Below are positions 1 to 11,807 of a stretch of 64,000 nt of DNA, in pieces. The position numbers and the translations under genes are program-made. The stretch's first letter is position 1. The number at the start of each line of letters is the position of its first letter. The notes under the pieces were generated by a model, which was not told where the DNA came from, made no database searches, and was given only the letters and a program-made list of their open reading frames with translations. Source of the stretch: Phallus indusiatus (taxonomy: Eukaryota; Basidiomycota; Agaricomycetes; Phallales; Phallaceae); assembly GCA_027605045.1 (NCBI GenBank), contig JAQFWX010000032.1:248001-312000 (forward strand), read 5' to 3'.

Positions 1-469
1 CTTGACATTCGTGAGTTTCTTTCTGCCTTTAAGTTCTTCAAACCCGAGCATGATTTGACGAGGAAGAGATCAGGTATGACACTACCCTCGACCACGGAGC
101 TGCTCTCTCAGCAACAAGCCAATTATCAAACTGTCATAGAGGCATGTAATGCTGTACCTATGTGTGTGGGTGTAACGGTGTGGGATTTCACCGATGAGGC
201 AAGTGCGGAACGACCTAAGTTCATAATATTTGTTAATGATGATCTATTATTTAGTTTTCATGGTAAGATCATGGAGCCTTTTTGGCTCAGCTGTTTGCTC
301 ACTTCTTATAGGATCCCAGGTACTTTCCCTGGAATGGGCGCAGCGTGTCCCTGGGATCAAAATTTAGTCCTGAAGGTGAGCGGCCTAGTGGAATATCTGA
401 TAAAGAAGAGTTTGACGTTTCTCTTCAAAGCCTGCTTACGACGGCATTGTCGCAGGTTTCCAGCAGTGA
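1..469 (+). CDS. Endo-1,4-beta-xylanase GH10, 3' end only (5' part lies before the window)
   Basis: Partial. Secreted GH10 xylanases hydrolyse beta-1,4-xylan. Exons read as 1-10, 74-198, 255-262, 312-375 and 431-469 (TGA). The product starts at LDIR, just after the nucleophile Glu of the family motif TELDIR. It continues through MTLPSTTELL, CVGVTVWDFTD, FSWIPGTFPGMGAACPWD and ends PAYDGIVAGFQQ, the normal GH10 C-terminus. The FSW segment is carried by an 8-nt microexon (TTTTCATG). The intron after WDFTDE starts with GC (gcaagt), not GT. Exon lengths of the last four exons (125, 8, 64, 39 nt) equal those of the complete GH10 gene at 34127-35900 on the other strand, so the two are paralogues. 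Whether the missing 5' part is intact cannot be seen. Confidence 0.88.
255..262 (+). other. 8-nt microexon of the GH10 xylanase
   Basis: TTTTCATG is flanked by tttag before and gtaaga after. Spliced to the next exon (GATCCCAGG) it reads F-S-W-I-P-G, exactly the conserved GH10 peptide after WD(Y/F)TD. Without it the conserved FSW would be missing and the frame would break. The other GH10 gene has the same microexon at 34352-34359. Confidence 0.85.
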
Positions 470-1005
470 TGAATTTGGCCTCACGGCTATTTTTGGGATT
501 GTATGAAGTCTTATACGATATAATGCTGTGAAATATACAAAATTTGCCTTTGAACATTAAGACTGTGTCGATGAAAGATAATTGATTTTATGGTCGCGCC
601 AGATCTGATGCTGATACCTGAATTAGAGATATTCTCTCAGATCTAAGCCAAATTCTTGAAATACTTATTTGACTGCTGTGTCACCTGTGCTCCTGATCCA
701 CCTGTATGTTGTTGTTGGTGGCACGTCAATCCATGGTAGCCGAGGTGGTCACCTGTGACCCCGTGACTGATATCGACTCTCACCTTGACATCCGCCGGTG
801 GTTCAATCCAACTGCGTTGACTGCAGTTACTTGCTGCTTGAGCATTGGCATCTATACCTCAGCTAGTTCTTGAGAGGAAATAAAAAAGAACACAAGGCTT
901 GTGGCTGTGCCGGTGAGTGAACCGCCCCCGCTGGTTTCCTTCCGTCATTCCGTCTAATCAACAACTCGTTCTACAGGTCCTTCCCTTTCTGTTACGACTT
1001 TCACT
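470..1005. other. Intergenic: xylanase 3' side and chitin-synthase-chaperone promoter
   Basis: No gene is seen. The open frames here show no family similarity and lack codon continuity. The stretch must hold the 3' UTR of the xylanase and the promoter of the gene starting at 1006. A possible 5' UTR intron acceptor (ctacag) lies about 30 bp before that ATG. Confidence 0.5.
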
Positions 1006-2573
1006 ATGGTCTCATTCGGTGACTTTTCATCCTTATGCGCAAATGTGCCTTCATTTCCTTGGTGTAATCTCTTCTATCGTCAAGTATGTGTTTCATTGAT
1101 AACGCGAATTAAAGCATCCGCTAATTTCCTTTCATAAAGCTTAACTCTACCGACCCGTCTATTCTCGCTCCTCCGTCCGTAGCTGGTATTGGAATTAATC
1201 CTGTCTGTGATATTCCTCATCTCGACACTTCCATCTCGCATCTGGGCAATATAGCAAATGTTGTCCTTTGTGGTGTCTCGTTCTTGGTTGCTGTCGCTCT
1301 TATCGTATTCACTTGGCGAAGAAAAGCTGCTGTCGGTATGTGGCGCTTGATCGGTTTCTTTTTCCAATTAGAAGTCGTTTTGATCCCTCGACTATGTAGC
1401 TCGCATTGAACTTCTCTTTTTCCTTATTATCTATGCCATCTCTCTCCCCTTCCAACTTGTGACAACCTCCAGTTTTCTTGAACAAGGAACTACCTCTTTG
1501 GTCTCTCTTACCGCCATACATGCCGGTCTTGTAGCTTCTCTATTCTGGACCCTGCTAGGTTGGTTATGTTCTTCAATCTTCTTTTTTTCTTTCTTTTGTT
1601 CGACGAATACATCGGGCAGCCATTCTATTAACAATGGCTGAATAATTGCTGGTCCACCATCACAATGAACAAAGGATTCTGAGATATTTTAGCCGCGGAA
1701 GTATTTTTTGTTCGGGCTAGAAGGACTCGGTAATTGAATGCACCAGTGATTCGAACCATGCAACGAACGCTTCTGCGCTTTGATATATATTATCAACTTG
1801 TTTGCTAATGCTATCTTCCAAATAGGGAATGCTCTTGTATCGATGCAGGTCGTCGAAGATGGCACACTAAGTTCTCTAATAGTATGTGCGCCCGTTTGCA
1901 TCAGTAGATACTCGATACTGATGTTGAAATAGCCTTTTGCTTTTTTTACCTTGGCCTTTTTTGCTGCTACTACATATATTTCATTTGATGTTGCTTTACA
2001 TATAACCCACGAGTTTGGCCCGTCAGTACCACCACAAGCACTGCACAGCACTCCCCTCTTCGTTCTTCTGTTAATTTGGCCTGGAGTGTATGTCACCCAT
2101 ATTGTAGATTTAACGTCTTCATTAATCATTCTTTTTAGCGCTACTTTGTTGTACTTTATTGTCATGACCTACGTAGTAATGGGTATTCTGCGTGAAGTTC
2201 GGCCACTATGTGTGTTTCGTCATTCTTAATTAACACTGCTAGCTAAATTTATTTGACAGGGTATTATGTGCTGGCCGCTGTATTATTTGTTCTGTCACAG
2301 CTGGATTTTTTCCTTCTATCAAAGGTCGGACCTCGTTCTGATTCGAGTCAAGTTAATTTTAATCGAGAAAGCAGGTCATTTGTAAAGGAACAGACTCCAA
2401 GATTGATGGTTCATTTATCGCGACTTTATTGGAGACACTGGCAGTGGTTGTATTGGTTGCTGGATGGAGAAGCATTACAGAAGGTGATTGAATTTTTAGA
2501 CCACTCATTACAGCAATATACTTACTCCCTACCCCTAGATTCCTGGGAAGAAGAAGAGAATGGATATTACTGA
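1006..2573 (+). CDS. Chs7-type chitin synthase export chaperone (chitin synthase III catalytic-subunit family)
   Basis: Multi-span ER membrane protein. In yeast, Chs7 is needed for exit of chitin synthase Chs3 from the ER. The start MVSFGDFSSLC followed by a Cys-containing PFPWCNLF stretch is the usual N-terminus. Exon 1 is 1006-1083; at least seven introns follow. Downstream exons give a first membrane span ending in the hallmark TWRRKAAV, then RIELLFFLIIYAISLPFQ, AIHAGLVASLFWTLL, VVEDGT, a span beginning PFAFFTLAFFAATTY, WYYVLAAVLFVLSQ, and CKGTDSKIDGSFIATLLE, the counterpart of the yeast CDG..HYIDG motif. It ends in an acidic tail (EDSWEEEENGYY). About seven hydrophobic segments are seen, as in the family. 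The reading frame stays open through all splices. Confidence 0.9.
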
Positions 2574-2736
2574 AAATCTTCTGTGGCTTTTGATACCCTC
2601 CATATACCTTTCCAGGCCCAGTCCCATACTCACGCGCTTTGTTTTGTGATTATTACGGAGCTGTTGATGTATTTGTTCAAAATGAATGTTCTTTGAAACA
2701 ATTGGTAATAATAATACATTTAAATGAATATCGACC

Positions 2737-5700
2737 ATGAGCTATACCCTGCAATGGAGTCGACTGTACACGGTAAATCGTGTTCAAACTCCGATTATGG
2801 ATGCTCTCGTGTATGCAACCTCTACATTTGTTGCAATCACGAAAACTGGTTTCGTGTTGTTATTCATTATTCCTTCATGTGGCGTTGTATTAGTCGTAGC
2901 TTTCGTTTGTTTACACGTCTTTCTAGGTTTCACATTGGACAAAAAGCTCCGGCCGTACCGTGACAATAACTTCTCAAATTCGCCCAAACCAAATGCTCAG
3001 CCCCTTGCATTCTCTACTCCAGCTGCATGGGAAGCCGTCTTGACACGGTCTCAATGGTCGATACAATCACCCCAGAGTTTTGCGCCGCTTGCATCGTCTT
3101 TACCTATGGTCTCTGCGTGTCTGAACGAAATGCTAATCATGATAGTTAGGGATTTCGTCCTTGCATGGTACCTCCCGATTTCGTCTTCGCCATCATTTCC
3201 ATCCGCCGTTTCCACTATGTTACACCAGTCCGCGAAAACTATCATGACACGCACTGCGAAACTGGATTTGGCCTCTTTGCTTGTACATCGAATCCTTCCA
3301 AAAGTCACGACCCACATAGAACACTTTCGTAAATCTGAAATGGATTTGCGTGGCGTTGGATTGGAACGTCATCTGACCGAGTCGCAGGAACTGGATTTAT
3401 TATTAGCGCGAAGATACGCTGCACTGGCGGGTGTGAACGGCAAACTGCATCCCGCTGTGGAGAACTTGGCCTCTAATGTCACCAAGCAGACTGAAGAAGA
3501 GCATTTTCGGAAAATCATTGATAAAATTCTTCCAGTAATTCTTCCCAAGGATGCCTCTACAAGCAAAGCTCTTCGTATTGTGGCTCGCGAAATAATAACT
3601 TGCGTCGTTTTGGTGCCTGCGATGGAAATGCTTGCAGATCCTGATTTCTGGAATAGGTCTATTGATCAATTGGTATAATGTCCATGCTTTACATCTAGTG
3701 AGATATTGTTATTGATTGTGTTTGTTAGGCGGGTGAAGCTATCCGACAACAGTAAGCTCGGACCTTCTGGATCATAAAACTTCAATTTAACGGATAATAA
3801 TATCAGAAAACTAATATCCAAAGTTCGCCGAATCCTTGATACTAACTCAGGTTCGCGCTTGAAGGCCGCAAAGCACTTTCCTCACTCTGAAAACATAAAT
3901 TTGCGAACGGATCACCGTCGATTTGAATCATTTCTTCGCAGCATCAGTCGCTGCGACTCTTTGTTGGATGCGAGACGTTTAAAGAATGATATAATGGGCG
4001 AAATTCGTCGCACAAGAACTCTTCTAGGTAACGAAATATTCCTGCTGTCACACATGTGCTCACCTCGTATATCAGCAAGTCATGAAAGAGAGGAATGGAT
4101 AAATGGGGAGAAGACGGAAGATATTGTGGCATATCTCGACAGACTTTATACCGCTAAGCGCAAAGTAGAGAAACGAATTGCTCTATTGGGGGGAGGTGAC
4201 GATTCGGTGCGTGAATACAATTTCTTCACTTCCATTTTTTTCCAAGCCTCCGTCTAGAAGCCCGTCGTTCATCGAGAAGCTAGTCCAATTGGCGCACCAA
4301 TACACCAATACACACTCCGAGATGTACTCTCGAATCCTAACTCCCTCTCTTATTTTATGGAATACATGGATCGCCGCAATAAATCCCTGTTGGTCCAGTT
4401 CTGGTTGACGGTCGAAAGCTTCAAAAATCCCTTGGAGTCGCTTGACTCCTCTGACAGTGATGATGAAACGCCTAAAGTCATTGGTCAAACCTCCTCAACT
4501 ATAAAGGAAGATATGACTATGTTATATGAGCTGTACTTTTCAACAGCATCGTCGCTAGCCAGCCTCTCGGTTTCCCAAAAACATGTTGATGTTCTTAGGG
4601 CTTTTGTCTTGGATAATCCCTCTTCTTCCTTGGCAGAACGTCGAGTTCGTAAAAGTGTATTGCGAGCACAGAAGGAGGTGGAGGAAGAATTGGAACATGA
4701 TTTCCAGGGATTTGAGCGAAGTGATTTGTGGTTCCGTACCCTGGCTGACCTTGAGTCAAAAACGCTGACAAGAAAGGCCACGTTATCTATCTCACCAAAC
4801 CTTGGAACCACCGGTCCCAATAAAGTGGTGGAACAAAAGCGTCCGAGGTTTATCTTACCATCTTCTTCTCAAGCCCGTTCCGTGGAAAGCAAAACCGATG
4901 GTTCAGATGTTACCGCTTCATTCATCGACGATGTTCGTACCCACAGCACATCGAAACTAGATTTGTTAATTTCTCCTACAAATGAGGGTCAGGGCTCCTC
5001 ACGGACACCACTTTTCGACGATCCAAATGATATCGTAAGATCTTTTCGGTCCCCTTCTCCTCATTCAGACATGGGACAAGAAGATCCAAGTATCGAACAT
5101 ATGGAGGCCATACAGGCGGCATTGACAGATATAATTGCTGACGATGATGGTCAATTAGAGGATCCTCAAGGCCGGCATCCGAGACGAGTGTCAGGAGGAA
5201 AGAAAATAGGTTCGGTCGATAAACTAGCGGCTGGTGAAATGGAACACGAGTTTCAAGATCCTGAAGAGATTGATAAACCTGAGACATTCGAGCTCGCCGG
5301 TCCTGGTGACCTTCAATTGTCGTACGACATCGATCGATTAGCGGAAAAAATCGTCAAGCTTCAATCGCAAGATGTCATGCTGGATACCTTAATTCGCAAA
5401 GCGGAATTGACTGGAGATGCCCAAGAGCTCAAACTACTTAACCGTTCCAAATCGGCCATGAAACGCGAATTACGCGAACTGACTTTTCAAAAGCTTCAGT
5501 ACGAGCAGCAGGAAGCTGAGAATAGGTTAATTCCAGAAAGGACCCGTGTTTCGATCTCCAATTCCGCTATAAGTGACGATGACGGCAGATCAGTAGTGCG
5601 ATACCTCATCGAAGTGCAGCAATTGGCCTCCGATGACACTAATGCGTCAGGATGGGTTGTCGCGAGGCGATATAACGAGTTCTTCAGTATGCATCAGAGC

Positions 5701-6894
5701 CTCAAGGAAAAATTTCTCACCGTTCGGAATCTGGAATTTCCTGGAAAACGACTTGTTACGTCTTTATCTCATAGCTTTGTGGACACGAGAAGGATAGCCT
5801 TGGAGAAGTACCTGCAGGTGAATTGTGTCGTATTCGCTTCACGTGTTTTTCAGACTGAATTTTAATAGAACCTCATTACTATACCAATGGTCTGCGAAAG
5901 TGTTGAGCTACGAGCCTTTCTATCACGACACGCCCCATTAAACGTATTGCCCATGGAAGTAAACACTGATAAGAACCAACCAGCGTTCCCAGGTCATACT
6001 ATTGTTCGAACGGTATACCACTCTGTTGCTGAAAGCATCGATGATATGTTGTTTGGCCCTTCTATGTTGGAAGTCATGATTCAAAGGTTAACTCGCCAAG
6101 CTGCTGAATTAGCTGGGATAGTAGGTGTAAGCATGACGGATGAAGACCTGGTCGCTCAAGCCTTCAAATCAAGCGGCAAATCGTCACCAGAAGAAACGCT
6201 AATGAAGCTGTCTGGTTCTCTCAAGACTCTAGACGGCGAAACTAGTGCCTCCAGTTTTTCCGGTCCTATTTGCGATTTAGTATTGGCAATTTTCGAGCTC
6301 GACAAGAAAAACAATTGGCTTCGAAGGCAAGCGATAGTCATCATTCTTCAACAAGTACTTGGAGGAACAATTGAACGGCAAGTATTAATACATCGCTCTA
6401 TGCTTTTAATGAAAATGACAATTTTATAGAAAGCTGAGAGATGCCATAAAAACATATACCGAAGAGAGCTATTTATTACGATTTTTAAACATCTTCCGTG
6501 ATAGTTTATGGCCTAACGGACGATTGAAACCTCCCACTCAGCCAAGAACAGCGGAAGAAAAAGCTCATACTAGGGAGGAAGCTAATCGCAAGCTGTCAAC
6601 CTTGATTCCCGGTATGGTTCTCAATAACATTAGTTGTTCGCATGCATTGATGTATTCTAATTAAGACTTGGCTGCGAATACGATTGGAAGATCGAATGCC
6701 CGGAGAGGTGCACGTCGCATATTTACTGTTTTACAAAATCAAAGGCTTAACCAACACATCATCTACACTGCCTTCGACGAGGTATATCTCCTTTGTTCTC
6801 TATTTTTTTCGTCACACTGATTTTCTTATTTCAGGTTATTACTGCTCTTTTTCCAGAATGCGCTGGTATTACGCAGGATTCCGGATATAACTAG
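2737..6894 (+). CDS. PXA-RGS-PX-nexin_C sorting nexin (Mdm1/SNX13/SNX14 type)
   Basis: Large sorting nexin. Mdm1 and its relatives tether the ER to the vacuole or lysosome and bind phosphoinositides. The N-terminus has one or two hydrophobic segments (FVLLFIIPSCGVVLVVAFVC) that would anchor it in the ER. A PXA domain follows (roughly residues 100-400, including LDLLLARRYAALAGVNGKLH). Next is an RGS-like domain (LRDVLSNPNSLSYFMEYMD) across the 4208-4258 intron. A long acidic linker leads to a PX domain (near 5530-5940, WVVARRYNEFFSMHQSLK). The C-terminal nexin domain contains LAIFELDKKNNWLRRQAI and ends ITQDSGYN. About eight introns are needed. Domain order matches the family exactly. It converges on the GH3 gene with 217 bp between stops. 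Confidence 0.92.
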
Positions 6895-7111
6895 TGTCAA
6901 TCACGTTCAATGACGAGGTTTCATTACATCTACTTTAACAGCTGCAACTCTTAATTTAAATATACTTATTGAATACGAGAGAAGATTTATAGTAATAACC
7001 ACTAACTAGTAATACATACATATAACCCTTAACAGAATGCCAACGCCGTAATTAAACAAACTATTTGAAGTCATTACTTCAGCATGTTTACTATTGTGAA
7101 TAATCAACTCC

Positions 7112-9218
7112 CTAAAGCGATTCGTTTTGTTTTATAACGGGAAGAACACCGCGAGCAGCGATTTCTCCGAAAAGGATGGACGATGCAGCTTGTAAAGCCT
7201 CTGCAGTGTACTCGAAGGTACATATATAGGCTGCCTTTGGGCCAGCGATAGGGGAAAGAACTTCGTATGGAGTCAACGATGCAAGAACAACAATTGACCT
7301 GAAAACAGCATGTGATGTCTGGAGTAGATTACGAAGATAATCCAGCTGCCAGGAAGCTTGTTCAGCTTGACGGGTTGTGAAGATAATTGTAGATCCCTCC
7401 AAATTGTCAAAAGACGGCTTGTCATTGGGACCATACACGATATGTTGGACCGAGCCAGTCGAGGTTTTCCTGGATATCATATCGGCAAACAAAAGATACG
7501 AGGGACCGGCGGTGTTTCTGATGACACCATCAGCATTTCGAATGAAAGACTCGGGGTCGTCAACGGCCGGGTTGAGTTTCTCCAGTGCTGGCGTAAACAA
7601 AACAATGGTTTCTGCTTTGGCAGCACCAGAAGTTCCGCCGATTGGTAAAACGTGGCTTTCATCATTGACGACGACGATGCTCCGAGAATATGCTTCCTGC
7701 TGAACTCCGCGACTAAGAGCTTGTTGTCTTTCAAATGTTTGAATATCTAAATCAGGGTGAGTAACACTGTCCCATGATCCAACAAATTGTTCCTTCAGCT
7801 TTCTTATGCGCTCTCCGCTGACTTTTAGTGCTTCAATCGGTAACACTCCCGATGAGATAGCGTCGTAAACAGCTTTGATGGCTCCAATATGCCTGTCTAT
7901 GCGGTGGCATAACATAGCGATATCAGCGCCTGCTTTAAGTGCTTCGACCGCACCTGCTTCGCTCCCATATGTTTTCACGATAGCATCCATTTCTAGACAG
8001 TCAGTCACAATCACGCCGTCATATCCTAATTGGTCCCTCAACAAGTCGGTGGTGATGACGCGGGAAAGAGAACATGGCTTATCATCACCAGTTACCAAAG
8101 GTAAAGCCATGTGGCCAGTCATGATAGTCGCGGCGCTGGCTGCGATGAGATTTTTGAACGGGACAAGTTCTGCGGACTCTAACTCCTTTTTCGTCTTCAT
8201 TATACGGGGAAGACCCAAGTGAGAGTCAACGCAAGTGTCACCATGTCCTGGAAAATGCTTTGGCGACGGCGCCACGCCTTCTGCAGTCAGACCATTAGCA
8301 GCTGCGACTGCAAGTTCTGATACTTTATCAGGATCTGTGCTTTGATCATTTGATTTTGACTAATCAAGGTTTAGTTTGTCTTTCTCACCATCGCCAAAGG
8401 ACCTTACGCCTGTATATTTTTGATCACAATGAGATTCAGCTTGTTACAGGACATACTTGAAACGCACCTATCACAGGATTCTTTGGCTCGGTGTTGACGT
8501 CACACACCGGTGCGTAATTCCAGTTGATACCACACATGCGCAATTCCCGGGCCGTAGAAGCATATACCTTTTCAACCAGCGCGGGATCGTTTGTAGCAGC
8601 AAGTGCCATTGCACCTGGGCTAGTGTGAAAATGAGAAGGAGAGAAAATAAATCCCAGCTTGTCGTACGGACAATTGAGTACCACCTAAAGGGGTGTTCTT
8701 GCTAAAGGCGGACACTAAACCTAAAAGCGAGACAATCAACCACAAAGTCGTTTGGCGGTATTTTGCTTACCGTTCTCTTGATCTATACCGACCAGTAAAG
8801 GGGTGGTATGACCTGCTTCCCGGGCTGCTAACTGCAGCTTTGCGATTAATGTGCGAAGTTGCTTTGCATCTGCACAGTTCACGTTATGTGTTCGATATGA
8901 TACACGAGGAGAGCATCACCTTCTACGTTCCGCTTCATGATGATGATGGCGCTGAGATGAGAGGCTGAGATTTTGGGCATAATTGATTCAAGTACCAGGA
9001 GCCTCACCCAACATGATACTCTTGGATTAGAGACAAGACGTCCGAGCCTGGAGTAGCGTCTAGGCCATGAAATCCCAGAACAAAATGCTACAAGGTTGGA
9101 AATCAGTAAACTGCCATGTGCATGACAACTTCATCATCCTCTTGTGAATCTCAGAAAAATCGTAGTAGCTTACTTGTCCAATTTCTCTTTTCAAAGAATC
9201 TGAAAGTTCAATAGCCAT
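7112..9218 (-). CDS. GH3 beta-N-acetylglucosaminidase (NagZ-like)
   Basis: Glycoside hydrolase family 3; relatives remove terminal beta-linked GlcNAc from chitin or glycan fragments. It starts MAIELSDSLKREIGQ in a short exon at 9218, then HFVLGFHGLDATPG, IIIMKRNVEDAKQLRTL, TTPLLVGIDQENGLVS and TQFPGAMALAATNDPALVEK. The motif KHFPGHGDT (8230-8260) is the GH3 substrate-binding signature. GYDGVIVTDCLEMDAI holds the expected nucleophile Asp. The C-terminal part, ending ARGVLPVIKQNESL, resembles the extra domain of fungal members. Six introns are needed; one has an unusual gtccgt donor that restores TQFPG. No signal peptide is visible, so a cytoplasmic location is likely. It is divergent from Fip1 across about 200 bp. 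Confidence 0.9.
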
Positions 9219-9419
9219 TTAAGCAAATGTAAGCTTAATTCATCGGCTTGAGAAAGTGCGGTTATATGAACAAATAGAGATTTAGAGAGAATCATTATGC
9301 ACATGACTCTGCTATCGCTGGCAGCACAATAACGTCATGCCAGCATGGGAAGCCGATATGTAAAGAAGCGCCCGTTTCAATTTTAGTCAAATCCAGTCCG
9401 ACGAACTGGCAATTTTCGA
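9219..9419. promoter_or_regulatory. Short divergent promoter between the GH3 gene and Fip1
   Basis: The start codons of the two outward-facing genes are 201 bp apart, so both promoters and 5' UTRs must fit here. I see no clear TATA box. Inferred from gene layout only. Confidence 0.5.
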
Positions 9420-11545
9420 ATGTCTGACTCTCGAGAAGAGGACGACGATTATTTTATTTACGGTATAGCTGAAGATAATGCAGCGAAAACCACTGAGACC
9501 GTCGAAGCCCCAGCCATAATAACCGGAGACGATTCTGGTGCAGCAGCAAGCAACAATGAACCTGAAATGGAGGTAGAAGCTGAAGCGCAGGAGGAAGAAG
9601 AAGAGGGTGAGGGTGAAGGAGAGGGTGAAGGAGAAGAGGAAGAGGAAGAAGAAGAAGAAGATTCTGTTAGAATTTATCTCCAAGAGTAATTGATATTGAA
9701 AGAGCTGAACACCTCGTTAGGACATTGAAATCATTCTTGACCCAGAGGAAAGACACAGAGCTATGTCTCGCGATTTTCGGTGCGAAATTAGTGCTTCGTT
9801 CCTATGAATTTAGAATTCAATAACAAACCGTGATTCTAGTCAGGCTGGAACCAGACAGTCTTATGACGGACATCCAACAAGTTCGGGAACGCCTCCTCCA
9901 GGCTCATCAAGAGGTTTGTCTGTTTTGTCTAATTTATCTATCGAAGGGCAGATGCTGACGGATATTTTCTCCTCCTTATTGTGATAGCGCCACACTTGAC
10001 TACAGAATATACACCTACTCCTCGGGGAGAAGCTCTCGTTCCTAAAAATATTGCTCAACCACCTCCACCGCTACCTTCATCTGATCACAAACCAGGAGCA
10101 GTAGCAGCGACAACCCCTACACCAATGCTGACCACTGCTTCAAACGCTGCTGCTACCCTTATATCACAGATAGAAACCCGAGCTGTTACACCCGACGAAG
10201 ACACCTCCCTATTACCACCAGTTACTGCCCCACCTTCCCATCCTATTATCAACCCATCTGAGCCCGGTGTTATAGACGGCCGATCCATATTAGAAATTGA
10301 TATGGATGCGCTAAGTGAAAAACCGTGGCGAAGACCTGGTACAGATATCAGCGACTATTTCAATTACGGCTTTGATGAAATCTCATGGGAAGCATACTGT
10401 TATCGCAGGAGAGACATGTCAGAAATGGCAAATCAACTCAAAGGTGCCGTCACAGTATGTTATCATTATATTTTTATCAAAAAACCGCGGTTTTGATTTA
10501 TTTCCTTTGTTTTCCAAAGGGCTTTGCTGGGTTGCCTGAAGACCAGATTACTGCCCTTCCTCCGGAAGTTCGTGCAATGGTCATGGCTGGCGCAACAGCC
10601 TTAATGTCTGGTGGCGCCATGCCTCATACCGGTCCACAAATGATGGGAGTTCCAGTCCCCCCTCCAGGTGGGATGATGAATCCACATGAAATGGGCATGA
10701 TGGGAGTTATGCCTGGTGGCGATATGCAACCTATGCAAGCTTCTGCAATGATTCCGGATGGAGAAATGATGAATCTCTCTGGTATGGGTCAGGAGGGCTT
10801 TCAACAGAACGGTCCTCTGGGTGCTGGCGCGGCTGCACAAATCATGTCTATGCCTCAGGAATTCGCAATTCAGGTGATCCAGTTTTATGGTGCTTTTCGA
10901 AATATGTCTAACATACCTCTTGTTTCTGGATATGACAGGATTCTAACGCTATGAGCATGTTTCCCCAGAGTATGGAGAGCGCAGGTCCCGGGAACGGTCC
11001 AGGTAACAGTCAGAGTCCATCTATACCAGGATCCAGCAGCGCATCATCGTCTGCACCAACCGGGCCCGCAGCCGCACGACCCGGCACGGTCCCCACAATG
11101 GGTCCTTTCAGAGGACGAGGAGCACCCATAGCATCCATGCCTTTACGAGGACGTGGGACTTTTGCAAGAGGGAGAGGCCGTGGGGGTACATTTGGAAGCG
11201 AGAGTGGTAAGTGAAAATGGAAATGGATATTGCCCTTGAAATTCATGTTTTTATCACAAAGGACCACCATCGATACCTATTCGACCCGCGTCTCCTCTTC
11301 CTCCGGGTGTACCAACAGGACCTCGAAATCAGAATCGATATAAGGATCGAGACGGAAATGCACCGGTATTAGAAGGATTGGACTATGGAGGCGGGATGCA
11401 AAACAACGGGGATGTGGATGAAAGGACTGCCAGGTATTTGTGATTATCTCTGTAAGTATATCCCTTAAAATAACGTTTTTCTTTCTTCACCTTTAGAAAA
11501 AGACGCGGCTCGCCCCCCGTCGATGACGGAAGAAAACGCCGATGA
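9420..11545 (+). CDS. FIP1: Fip1, pre-mRNA polyadenylation factor subunit
   Basis: Nuclear subunit of the cleavage and polyadenylation factor that tethers poly(A) polymerase. The N-terminus is very acidic: a polypurine run near 9590-9660 codes for Glu/Gly repeats. It splices into DSDIEIILDPEERHRAM. The Fip1 motif is clear near 10330-10410: PGTDISDYFNYGFDEISWEAY. The C-terminal half is rich in Met, Pro and Gly (PVPPPGGMMNPHEMGMMG), then RGG-like (RGRGTFARGRGRGGTFG), and ends RKRRGSPPVDDGRKRR. About seven introns are needed. The polypurine tract may vary in length between strains. Confidence 0.93.
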
Positions 11546-11807
11546 ACTCGATGAGCAGCCGACGTCGTGTCAAAATTCGAACTCCAGGTTTATTATGACA
11601 TACCTCGGAAAAATGACTACCTAGACGGATCCTGGATTCTATTTGAGTGATAATACTTTTCTCAGCTTTCGATGGTTTGGGCCTATTTAAGTCTATCATA
11701 CCAAAACATGCACCTGTACCTGTTTGATATTGTATATTTTTTTTGTCGAGGTACTTCGTTTATAAATGTAATGCTACTAATAAAAATCCCCACAAAGCAC
11801 CATGCTA

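Noticed and set aside
9589..9661. Polypurine tract as a regulatory element
   Set aside because: It lies within the Fip1 coding region and simply codes for the acidic Glu/Gly stretch usual in Fip1 proteins.
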